From positions 1 to 63,020 of the forward strand of contig NZ_CAJXJS010000021.1 of the NCBI RefSeq assembly GCF_913055165.1: DNA of 63,020 nucleotides. Direction: 5' to 3'. Each line of letters starts with the position of its first letter. Position 1 is the first letter of the stretch. Below, one piece after another: positions 25,711 through 33,347 of the stretch. The stretch is from an uncultured Devosia sp. (GTDB lineage: Bacteria; Pseudomonadota; Alphaproteobacteria; Rhizobiales; Devosiaceae). The notes below the pieces were generated by a model. The model did not search any database, was not told where the DNA came from, and worked only from the letters and a program-made list of their open reading frames with translations. The position numbers were made by a program, and so were the translations under genes.

Positions 25711-26639
25711 GACGGCCTCGCTGCAGCTCTTGCCAGGTCAGCGCGGCTGACCTGCCCAATCAACTGGCCATTGTCGCTGACCGGCAGGGCATCGCGTCCT
25801 GACCAGAGGCATTCGGCATAGGCCTCGCGCAGGCTGGCGCTGGCTTGTATAGGGGCACCCTTGGCTTCCCCCGGCTGGACCAATGATGCGACCCGGGCCA
25901 AAGACAACAGCCGGAACGGCCTGTCGCCGCCAATCAGCTCGGCGACGAAATCGGTTGCGGGGTTGGCCAGAATATCCTGGGGCGTCGCATATTGCAGCAG
26001 TTTGCCACCATCCATGACGGCAATACGGCTGCCGAGGTGAATGGCCTCCTCCATGTCGTGGGTCACCAGAACGATCGTGGTGTTGAATCGTTTCTGGATG
26101 GCGAGGAGATCCTCCTGCGCCTTGGCCCGGATGACCGGGTCGAGCGCGCCGAAAGGCTCGTCCATCAAGAGGATATTGGGCTCGGCAGCCAGGGCCCGTG
26201 CTACCCCGACGCGCTGCTGCTGGCCGCCGGAGAGTTCATTGGGCATGCGATCGCGGAACTGGGCCGGATCAAGCTGGAACAGGTCCAGCAATTCGTCGAC
26301 ACGCGCCGAAATCCGTGCCGCGTCCCACCCCAGCAGATGCGGCACGGTGCCGATGTTCTGGCCCACCGTGCGGTGCGGGAAAAGGCCGTGACCCTGAATG
26401 GCATAGCCGATGCGGCGGCGCAGTTCGTGCGCCGGAACGCTTCGTGTGTCCTGCCCGTCGATCAGGACCTTGCCCGAAGTGGGCTCGACCAGCCGGTTGA
26501 TCATGCGCAAAAGAGTGGTCTTGCCCGAGCCCGAGGTACCAACAATGGCACAGACATCGCCTGCCTCGACCGTCAAGGATACCTTGTCGACGACGGTGGT
26601 CTGGCCATAGACCTTGGTCAGCTCCTGGATATCGATCAT
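25707..26639 (-). CDS. Betaine-type ABC transporter ATPase (OpuCA/YehX-like)
   Basis: A 310-residue ATPase: Walker A GTSGSGKTT, Q-loop region YAIQGHGLFPH, signature LSGGQQQR and Walker B ILLMDEPFGALD. The C-terminal tail (about 270-310) keeps one CBS-like repeat (DALPVSDNGQLIGQVSRADL), as in quaternary-amine importers, where CBS repeats act as osmotic or nucleotide sensors. Overlaps of four bases with both permease genes show tight coupling. Confidence 0.93.
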   Translation of the reverse strand: MIDIQELTKVYGQTTVVDKVSLTVEAGDVCAIVGTSGSGKTTLLRMINRLVEPTSGKVLIDGQDTRSVPAHELRRRIGYAIQGHGLFPHRTVGQNIGTVPHLLGWDAARISARVDELLDLFQLDPAQFRDRMPNELSGGQQQRVGVARALAAEPNILLMDEPFGALDPVIRAKAQEDLLAIQKRFNTTIVLVTHDMEEAIHLGSRIAVMDGGKLLQYATPQDILANPATDFVAELIGGDRPFRLLSLARVASLVQPGEAKGAPIQASASLREAYAECLWSGRDALPVSDNGQLIGQVSRADLARAAARPS

Positions 26640-27826
26640 CGGGCACGCTCCTTGGTGCTGACCATTTCGACAAAGGCATCGAGGATGACGGCCGCCGCGA
26701 AGGCCAGCGCCACCGTTGGCACGGCGCCGAGCAGCACCAGATCCATCGCCGTCTGGCCGATGCCCTGAAAGACGAAGACGCCAAAACCGCCGCCGCCGAT
26801 CAGCGCAGCGATGGTGGCAAGGCCGATGTTCTGCACCAGCACAATGCGGATGCCGGTCAGAATGACCGGAAAGGCCAGGGGCAATTCCACCGAGACGAGT
26901 CGTTGCCGGCCGGTCATGCCCATGCCGCGGGCCGCGTCATTGGCAGCTTCGGGCACATTGACCAGGCCCACCACCGTGTTGGACACGATGGGCAGCAGCG
27001 AATAGGCAAACAGGGCCACCATGGCCGGCGCCGTGCCGATGCCCGAAATACCGATGGCGGAGGCACCGGGTATATTGGCCGCGACCCAGGCCAGAGGCGC
27101 AATCAGCAGGCCGAACAAGGCGATGGAGGGGATGGTCTGGATGATGTTGAGCGTGTTCAACACGGCCGCCCGCAGGCCTCTCACCCGGTAGAGGAGGATG
27201 CCGAGCGGCACGCCCGCAACGATGGCGAGGCCAACAGAACCAAAGGCCAGCAGCAGATGCGTTCGCGACTCTGCCCAGAAGGCGGGGGCCCTGTTGGCAT
27301 ATTCCTTGAGGATCGAGAGATCGTTCCAGGCGCCGGTCCAGAGCAGCAGGCCAAGTGCCCCCGCCACCAGAGCGAGAATGCCGATGCGCTGCCAGGGTCC
27401 GAAGCGCAACCTGGCCAGAGCATCGGTGACCATCAGCGCGAAAGCGAAGAGCAGCAGCCAGAATCCGGCGCCGGGAGACACGCGCGCAAAGGTGTTGTCG
27501 GGTGGCGTCAGATAGCTTGCGGAGCGACCGATCAACACCGCCAGGGCGGTGAGCAGAACGAAGCCCGTGATGAGCTTGATGCGGGTTCGGTCGCGCAGCA
27601 AGGCGATGACGATGCCGGCAAGGACCAGCAGGCCCAGTACGAGAGCTGGCAGCGTATCGAGCGCGGCCGGGATCGGCAGCCCCTCGCCCAGCACGATGCG
27701 ATTGGCCCGAAACACGGAAAAGGGCAGAAATGCGCCGGCCACGGCGATGAGGGCGATCAGGACCCCAAGCTTGTCCAAGGCCAAGCGGAGCGAACGGACA
27801 TTGCTGGCGATATCGGCGGTAGTCAT
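26636..27826 (-). CDS. Betaine-type ABC transporter permease, large (YehW-like)
   Basis: A 396-residue permease. The N-terminal half (about 1-175) adds several extra helices, as in the longer partner of YehW/YehY pairs. The C-terminal half is the transport domain with EAANDAARGMGMTGRQRL as the ATPase-coupling loop and SLLPIVSNTVVGL before it. ATG 27826 has a GAGGGGG site; an in-frame upstream start would add a short unlikely leader. The substrate is inferred, with its neighbours, to be ergothioneine or a related betaine. Confidence 0.9.
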   Translation of the reverse strand: MTTADIASNVRSLRLALDKLGVLIALIAVAGAFLPFSVFRANRIVLGEGLPIPAALDTLPALVLGLLVLAGIVIALLRDRTRIKLITGFVLLTALAVLIGRSASYLTPPDNTFARVSPGAGFWLLLFAFALMVTDALARLRFGPWQRIGILALVAGALGLLLWTGAWNDLSILKEYANRAPAFWAESRTHLLLAFGSVGLAIVAGVPLGILLYRVRGLRAAVLNTLNIIQTIPSIALFGLLIAPLAWVAANIPGASAIGISGIGTAPAMVALFAYSLLPIVSNTVVGLVNVPEAANDAARGMGMTGRQRLVSVELPLAFPVILTGIRIVLVQNIGLATIAALIGGGGFGVFVFQGIGQTAMDLVLLGAVPTVALAFAAAVILDAFVEMVSTKERAR

Positions 27827-27896
27827 GGCGCCCCCTCGCTGCCCCTTTGGGCGATGTGCCAGCGCGACCACCTCCTGGTCGGCCGATCCGGGAGAC

Positions 27897-27945
27897 GGCG
27901 CGCGCCAGGCGCGCCATCCCTTCTTATCGGTGCCTCATGCGAGGC
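27897..27945 (-). promoter_or_regulatory. Two hairpins between binding-protein and permease genes
   Basis: GGCGCGC/GCGCGCC (27897-27915, 5-base loop) and GCCTC/GAGGC (27932-27945, ATGC loop) lie in the 132-base gap directly after the binding-protein stop on the minus strand. As in the Liv-type operon, they probably stabilize the binding-protein mRNA and dampen downstream expression. Confidence 0.45.
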
Positions 27946-27958
27946 AAGGCCCGGTACC

Positions 27959-28870
27959 TCAGCTCAGAAAGCCGTTATTGGTGAGGAAGTCCGTGGCCAC
28001 GGCGGAAGCGGCTTCACCGCCCACCTGCACCCGGCCGTTGAGCTCCTGCAGGGTCTCCAGCGTCAGCGCTTCGAAGACCGGCTTCAGCAGTTCCTCGATC
28101 TGCGGATATTCGTTCAGCACCTCTTCCCGGATGATTGGGGCCGGCTGATAGACCGGCTGCACGCCCTTGTCGTCCTCAAGTACCTTCAGACCGGAGGGGG
28201 CGATGCCGCCGTCGGTGCCATAGACCATGGCGGCATTGGCGCCGTTGGTTCCCTGGGCGGCCGCCGCGATGGTGGCTGCCGTGTCGCCGCCCGACAGGGT
28301 GATCAGCTGATCGGGGGAGAGGGTAAACCCATAGACTTCCTGGAACTTGGGCAGGGCGGCCGGTGAGTTGACGAACTCTGCGGACGCGGCCAGCTTCACT
28401 TCACCGCCACCGGCTACATATTCGCCGAACTGGCTGAAGGTATCGAGACCGTTGGCGTCGGCGAGGTCCTGGCGAATGGCCACTGCCCAGGTGTTGTTGG
28501 CCGGCGACGGGGTCAGCCAGACGATGTTGTTGGCTTCGTAGTCGAGCTTCTTGGCTTCCTCATAGGCGGACTGGGCATTGTTCCAGAGCGGATCGTCAGC
28601 GCGCTCGAAGAAGAAGGCGGCATTGCCCGTATATTCGGGATAGATGTCGATTTCGCCCGCGGTGATGGCCTCGCGCACGATGGGCGTGCCGCCGAGCTGG
28701 ATGCGGTCTTCGACCGGAATGTCGTTGGCTTCAAGCACCTGCTTGATGATATTGCCCAGGACCCCGCCTTCGGTGTCGATCTTGGACGACACCACCACCT
28801 GCGCCTGCGCGGCGGTGATGGTCAAGGCAAGTGCGGTTGCCGCACCCACAAGCATTTTCGTTAGGCGCAT
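27959..28870 (-). CDS. Betaine-type ABC solute-binding protein (OsmF/YehZ-like), candidate ergothioneine-binding protein
   Basis: A 303-residue periplasmic protein with a clear Sec signal (residues 1-23, cleavage after AQA). The mature start VVVSSKIDTEGGVLGNII is the OsmF/YehZ pattern, and EIDIYPEYTGNA is a conserved quaternary-amine-binding-protein motif with ligand-cage aromatics nearby. ATG 28870 follows GGAGACAGTC. The related EgtU domain of EgtUV importers in Streptococcus and Helicobacter binds ergothioneine in the same fold. Here the gene is embedded between a lyase and the permeases of a putative ergothioneine operon, so that ligand is the best inference. Glycine betaine or another betaine is possible. 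Confidence 0.87.
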   Translation of the reverse strand: MRLTKMLVGAATALALTITAAQAQVVVSSKIDTEGGVLGNIIKQVLEANDIPVEDRIQLGGTPIVREAITAGEIDIYPEYTGNAAFFFERADDPLWNNAQSAYEEAKKLDYEANNIVWLTPSPANNTWAVAIRQDLADANGLDTFSQFGEYVAGGGEVKLAASAEFVNSPAALPKFQEVYGFTLSPDQLITLSGGDTAATIAAAAQGTNGANAAMVYGTDGGIAPSGLKVLEDDKGVQPVYQPAPIIREEVLNEYPQIEELLKPVFEALTLETLQELNGRVQVGGEAASAVATDFLTNNGFLS

Positions 28871-28907
28871 GACTGTCTCCTTTGTGAGCCGGATTGGCCG
28901 GCTGTCC

Positions 28908-30506
28908 CTACCCAAGTGCACTGTCAGTATTTGACAGGGGCCGTTCCGCCCCGGTCTGCGGGCCGAGCGCAAAAAACTCGTCCAATTCCATAATGGCGGA
29001 GTGCGCAATCAGTTCAGCGACAAAGCCATCGGAGGCCAAAGCGGCCTCCACCGCCTCGACTTCAGCCGATAGCGGCCTGTCATGCTCGTAGAAGGCGGCG
29101 TGTTGCCGGACGAGGTTGTAGACCATGCCCGGAACATTGCCCGGCCGGTCGCCGGAAATATCCATGGCCTGGGCCGCCAGCAGTCCCTCAAGGGCGGCAA
29201 GGCGACGCAGAGCACCGGCCTGGCGCTCGAACCGCTCGACCACCAGCGGCAGAAACGCAGCCTCGTCTTCGAGCCCATTGGCCACCACCAGGGATTGGGC
29301 CGAGATGGCGTTGGAGAGCGAGAGGCAGCGGACGAAAAGTTCGCCGGCCAGCTTGATGATGGGGCCGAAGCCGGTGGCGATGGCACCGGGTGCTACCAGA
29401 TTGACGGGCAGATTGCGCCGGCCCCCATTGCCGAGCAGCACGCAGCGATTGAACGAATTCCTGGCAACATGGGCGAGTGCCAGCTGCGCCGTCTGCAGAA
29501 AGACAGTGACATCGAGCGGCAGCGAGCCGCCGGAGGTAAGCACCTGGCCGCCAGCGACCACCGGATTGTCATCGGTGCGTCCGGTTGCGGCCAAGACGGT
29601 TCGCCCGGCCACAACGAGGCTCTCGAACGCGGTGGCGAAAACCTGGCTCATCATGCGGATCGAGAGCGGGTCCTGCACATGGGTGCCCATGGGCCAGTCC
29701 CAGCCCATGGCGTTGAAATAGAGCCAGGCACCGATACCGGCTTCGCGTTCGGTGCCGACATGGGCCACCGCTTTCCAGGGATCGCGCGATGCCCCCAGGG
29801 CGCCGGCCGTGGTCAGGCCGGTGGCCAGCATCACGCGCACTGCACTTGCGGCCTGCCGGATGGCGCGCATGGCGGCCGCATAGCCCACAGCATTGGTGGA
29901 CACCGAGGCGAGGCTATCGCGCGGCGCAAGCTTGAAGGGCCTTAGTCCGGCCCGGGCCATGGCCTCCGCGGCAGGCAGGCGCTCGCCGCGATGATAGGCT
30001 TCGCCCACGCCAGTGAGGACAGCGCCGATCTGCCCCATCAGGCCAATATCGGCGCAGCCGATGGAGCCGGTGCGGCGGACCACGGGGATAACGTCGGCTG
30101 CAAGCAGTTTCTGATAGGCCTCGACCAGATCGGGCGTGCAGCCGACGCGGCCGGTCAAAGCCATGTTGACGCGGATCGCCAAGGCGTTGCGGATGACTTC
30201 GAGCGGAAAGGCGCTGCCGGTGCCGAAATGATGCGCGCGGACGAGGCCGGTGCTGAAAGCTTCCAGATCCTCCTCGGACCAGGACACGTCCTTCATGGCC
30301 CCGACGCCGGTCGTGGCCCCATAGACCGGCTGGCCGGCATTGATGGTGTCTTCCACAACCTGGCGGGCATGCTGCACGCGTTCGAGTGCAGCCTTGTTGG
30401 CGACGATGCTGGCCTGGCGCGCGCCGATGCGGACGAAGTCGGCGAAGCTGAGGGGCTTACCCTTAAGCTCGATCGTTGCCGGGGGGATGTTCGCCTGGGC
30501 GTTCAC
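28908..30506 (-). CDS. Aromatic-ammonia-lyase-family enzyme lacking the MIO triad, probable ergothionase (ergothioneine trimethylamine-lyase)
   Basis: About 532 residues with the histidine ammonia-lyase fold. PVYGATTGVG (equivalent of the catalytic-Tyr loop YGxNTGFG) and the FHNSFNR-like RNSFNRC region are recognisable. The Ala-Ser-Gly that self-cyclizes to MIO in HutH (GSVGASGDLAPL) reads GSIGCADIGLMG here (Cys151-Ala152-Asp153), and the later LNGTQ is VSTNA. Without MIO it cannot be a normal ammonia-lyase. Ergothionases of Treponema and Burkholderia are known MIO-less members that eliminate trimethylamine from ergothioneine to give thiourocanate. It is the first gene of the operon. GTG 30506 was chosen for an AGGAG upstream; ATGs at 30527 and 30557 are alternatives. 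Confidence 0.82.
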   Translation of the reverse strand: MNAQANIPPATIELKGKPLSFADFVRIGARQASIVANKAALERVQHARQVVEDTINAGQPVYGATTGVGAMKDVSWSEEDLEAFSTGLVRAHHFGTGSAFPLEVIRNALAIRVNMALTGRVGCTPDLVEAYQKLLAADVIPVVRRTGSIGCADIGLMGQIGAVLTGVGEAYHRGERLPAAEAMARAGLRPFKLAPRDSLASVSTNAVGYAAAMRAIRQAASAVRVMLATGLTTAGALGASRDPWKAVAHVGTEREAGIGAWLYFNAMGWDWPMGTHVQDPLSIRMMSQVFATAFESLVVAGRTVLAATGRTDDNPVVAGGQVLTSGGSLPLDVTVFLQTAQLALAHVARNSFNRCVLLGNGGRRNLPVNLVAPGAIATGFGPIIKLAGELFVRCLSLSNAISAQSLVVANGLEDEAAFLPLVVERFERQAGALRRLAALEGLLAAQAMDISGDRPGNVPGMVYNLVRQHAAFYEHDRPLSAEVEAVEAALASDGFVAELIAHSAIMELDEFFALGPQTGAERPLSNTDSALG

Positions 30507-30556
30507 GTCTGTGGGGTCTCCTTGCATCGGTGACGCTATTGGAAATTTCTCGACCA

Positions 30557-30568
30557 TGGGATATCCCA
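30557..30568. promoter_or_regulatory. Perfect palindrome in the lyase/LysR divergent region
   Basis: TGGGATATCCCA is a perfect 12-bp palindrome between the divergent lyase and LysR genes. If the lyase starts at 30506, it lies in a 119-base non-coding promoter region and is a good candidate operator for the tandem-HTH LysR protein. If the lyase starts at the ATG at 30557, it would lie at the start codon. Confidence 0.4.
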
Positions 30569-30625
30569 AAAGCTGAACAGGCTATGTTCCGTCTGTGAGC
30601 GCCGGCAAGACAGAGAGGCAGCGAC

Positions 30626-31786
30626 ATGGACAGCTCGACCCTGGTCCTGGTCGATGCCATTCTCAAGGCGGGTAGTCTGCGGGCCGCTGCCCGTATCGCC
30701 GCACGGCCGGCGGCCAGCGTATCGGCCGCACTGGATCGGCTCGAAGCGAGCCTCTCGACCACCCTGTGCCAGCGGGCCGGGTCAGGGTTGATCCTGACCC
30801 TGGAGGCCAACCGCTTGGCCCCCGAGATCGCAGGGGCCGCTGCATTGGCGCGTCGTCTCTATGCCGCGCAGGCCGATCCTTTCGCATCAGGCGTGCGACT
30901 GCAAGCGCTGGGACGATTTGTTGAAGTGGCCGAGCGCGGCAGTATTCGCCAGGCGGCGCGGGCGATGATGCTCGGGCAACCACAATTGTCCCGGCAATTG
31001 GCACATCTGGAGACGGCACTGGGGCACCGGCTGATCGAGCGCGGAACGGACGGGATCAGCCTGACGCAGGCGGGGCAATCGGTTCGGGAGACCAGCGAGG
31101 CCCTGTTGCAGGTGTGGGGGCAGATTTCCCGGTCGTCCGAGGATCGCTTCCGGCGGACACAGGCGACGGTGCGGCTCGGCTCAATCATGCCGCTGGGCTA
31201 TGAGAGCGAGATCGCTCGCCAATTGGCCAGGCTGACGGCGGGCTGGATGGCGACGCATCCCAGGCAGCCGCTCTTCGTCAGCTCCACCACGGCCGAGGAA
31301 CTGCTGCGCGGACTCAAGAGCGGGGTGTTTGACGTCGCCCTGCTCGATACCGAGCAATTGCCTGCCGATCTCGAGGGCGCCCGGATCGTGACATCGCCAT
31401 TGGCCATTGTGGGTGCGGGCGGCAACGACATTGCACAGGCGCTGTCGTCCCGGCCGATTGCCCTGCCCAGCCCGAGAAGCGGACTGCGCCTGCGGATCGA
31501 CACCCTGCTGGACATGACGTTCGAGCCGCAGCAGCGCGACCGGCTGCAATTGCTCGAGATCGACTCCATTCCGGTCATCCTCAATCTGGTCTTGCACCAT
31601 GGCTTCGTGTCGGTGTTGCCTCTGGCCTCGGTGGCCAGCATCCGCCCGGAACTGCACAACATTGCGCTGCCGCCCGATTTCGACATGCATTATTGGCTGT
31701 GCTGGCCCAAATCTGCCGGGCGGCCGGATGCCGGCATGGCGGTCCTCGATGCCATCCGACGTGCAACCACACCGTCCCCGGTCTAG
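30626..31786 (+). CDS. LysR-family regulator with two tandem HTH domains
   Basis: A 386-residue protein, about 80 longer than ordinary LysR regulators. Residues about 4-60 form one LysR-like HTH (LVLVDAILKAGSLRAAARIA then ASVSAALDRLE). Residues about 90-150 form a second, more canonical one (LQALGRFVEVAERGSIRQAA then QPQLSRQLAHLETALG). The remaining 230 residues are the effector-binding fold. The ATG follows GAGAGG. It is transcribed divergently from the lyase operon and followed 64 bases later by a disulfide reductase gene, so it most likely regulates both. The effector is probably ergothioneine, thiourocanate or a hydantoin intermediate (inference). Confidence 0.85.
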   Translation: MDSSTLVLVDAILKAGSLRAAARIAARPAASVSAALDRLEASLSTTLCQRAGSGLILTLEANRLAPEIAGAAALARRLYAAQADPFASGVRLQALGRFVEVAERGSIRQAARAMMLGQPQLSRQLAHLETALGHRLIERGTDGISLTQAGQSVRETSEALLQVWGQISRSSEDRFRRTQATVRLGSIMPLGYESEIARQLARLTAGWMATHPRQPLFVSSTTAEELLRGLKSGVFDVALLDTEQLPADLEGARIVTSPLAIVGAGGNDIAQALSSRPIALPSPRSGLRLRIDTLLDMTFEPQQRDRLQLLEIDSIPVILNLVLHHGFVSVLPLASVASIRPELHNIALPPDFDMHYWLCWPKSAGRPDAGMAVLDAIRRATTPSPV

Positions 31787-31850
31787 TTGTCCCGGGGAGG
31801 GTTGCGCCGGCGCGGTGCGGCCATCGTTCGGACAAGGGAGACATCGCGTC

Positions 31851-33227
31851 ATGGATCGACATTTCGATGCCGTCATCATCGGCGCCGGCCAGGCGGGGCC
31901 GCCGCTGGCCGCGCGACTGGCTGGGGCTGGATTCGAGGTTGCGCTTGTGGAGCGGGCCCAGGTCGGCGGAACCTGCGTTAATACCGGCTGCACGCCGACC
32001 AAGGCGATGGTGGCCAGCGCCAAAATCGCGCATTCGGTTCGCCAGGCCAGCGAGCATGGCATTCACGTGTCGCGCGCGCCGATCGTCGACTTCCCCTTCA
32101 TTCTCGGTCGAGCCCGCACGATCAGCGCCAATTCGCGCAATGGTCTGGAGACGTGGCTCGGCGGCATGGACAAGCTGACGCTCCTACGCGGCCATGCGCG
32201 GTTCGAGGGGCCCCAGCGCTTGCGGATCGGCGACGACATGATTTCGGCCGAACGTATCTTTCTCAATGTCGGGGCCCGGGCGAGTATCCCCGATCTCCCA
32301 GGGCTCGACGAAATCGAGCCGCTCACCAATTCCAGCATTCTGACCCTCGATACCCTGCCGGAGCACCTTGTGATCATCGGGGGAAGCTATATCGGCCTTG
32401 AATTCGCACAGATGTTCCGGCGGTTCGGCTCGCGCGTCACTATCATCGAAAAGGGGGATCGCCTTGCCAAACACGAAGACGCAGAGGTCTCCGACTGCAT
32501 TCGCGACATCCTCGAACTGGAAGGCATAACCATCCGCACAAGTGCGGAGTGTGTGCGGTTCTCAAGCAATGGTCACGGACCCGTAGTCTCGGTCAACTGC
32601 AGCGAGGGGGAACCGGATATTTCCTGCTCCCACGTGCTGCTCGCGGTCGGCCGAACGCCCAATACGGGTGATCTCGGGCTCGATCACGCCGGGGTGGCGC
32701 TGGATGAGCATGGCTATGTGAGCGTCAATGACCGGCTCGAGACCAATGTACCGGGCGTCTGGGCGCTGGGCGATTGCAATGGCCGCGGGGCCTTCACGCA
32801 CACCTCCTACAATGACCATGAGGTGGTGGCAGGCAACCTGCTGGAGGGTGAGGACCGGAAGATCTCCGAGCGGGTTTCCACCTATGCGCTCTACATCGAC
32901 CCACCTTTGGGCCGGGCTGGTCTCTCCGAGGCGGACGCGATCGCCAAGGGACACAAGGTACTGGTCGGAAAGCGGCCGATGACCCGGGTCAGCCGCGCGG
33001 TCGAGAAGGGCGAGATCCAGGGCCTGATGAAGGTGGTGGTGGACGCAGACTCAAGAGCGATCCTGGGCGGCGCTATCCTGGGGCCAGGTGGCGATGAGGC
33101 GATCCATACCATTGTCGACATGATGCAGATGGGCGCCTCGATCGACGCGCTTCAGCGGACAATGCATATTCACCCGACCGTGGCCGAGCTGGTGCCAACT
33201 ATCGCCGGAGCCCTTGAGGAGGTCTAA
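31851..33227 (+). CDS. FAD/NAD(P)-dependent disulfide oxidoreductase (class I, mercuric-reductase-like)
   Basis: A 458-residue flavoenzyme: FAD-binding GAGQAGPPLAARLA at residues 12-25, redox disulfide GGTCVNTGCTPTK (about 40-52), NAD(P)-binding IIGGSYIGLEFAQ (about 175), second FAD motif VWALGDCNGRGAFTH, and the C-terminal dimer-interface His-Glu pair in HIHPTVAEL. The extra C-terminal Cys pair of MerA is absent, so mercury reduction is unlikely. It shares a transcription unit with the tandem-HTH LysR gene and lies next to the proposed ergothioneine operon. A role in reducing a disulfide form of ergothioneine or of a sulfur product is a testable guess. ATG 31851 follows GGGAG. Confidence 0.88.
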   Translation: MDRHFDAVIIGAGQAGPPLAARLAGAGFEVALVERAQVGGTCVNTGCTPTKAMVASAKIAHSVRQASEHGIHVSRAPIVDFPFILGRARTISANSRNGLETWLGGMDKLTLLRGHARFEGPQRLRIGDDMISAERIFLNVGARASIPDLPGLDEIEPLTNSSILTLDTLPEHLVIIGGSYIGLEFAQMFRRFGSRVTIIEKGDRLAKHEDAEVSDCIRDILELEGITIRTSAECVRFSSNGHGPVVSVNCSEGEPDISCSHVLLAVGRTPNTGDLGLDHAGVALDEHGYVSVNDRLETNVPGVWALGDCNGRGAFTHTSYNDHEVVAGNLLEGEDRKISERVSTYALYIDPPLGRAGLSEADAIAKGHKVLVGKRPMTRVSRAVEKGEIQGLMKVVVDADSRAILGGAILGPGGDEAIHTIVDMMQMGASIDALQRTMHIHPTVAELVPTIAGALEEV

Positions 33228-33347
33228 GTCATCCAGGCCGGCCGCCGGAATTGCCTCGATACCGGCAATCCTGTGGCCTTGCATTTGGGATTCGTTCATC
33301 CGAACCGGTTAGCCTTGCCCGATGATCCTCCTGGAACGGGGGCAACC

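Noticed and set aside
19575..30506. Ordinary histidine utilization (hut) operon
   Set aside because: The lyase lacks the MIO triad, the urocanase has altered active-site motifs, hutI and hutG/hutF are absent, and hydantoin-type enzymes and a DUF917 protein take their place.
31851..33227. Mercuric reductase (merA)
   Set aside because: The C-terminal vicinal cysteines are absent (the protein ends in EEV) and no merR/merT/merP genes are near.
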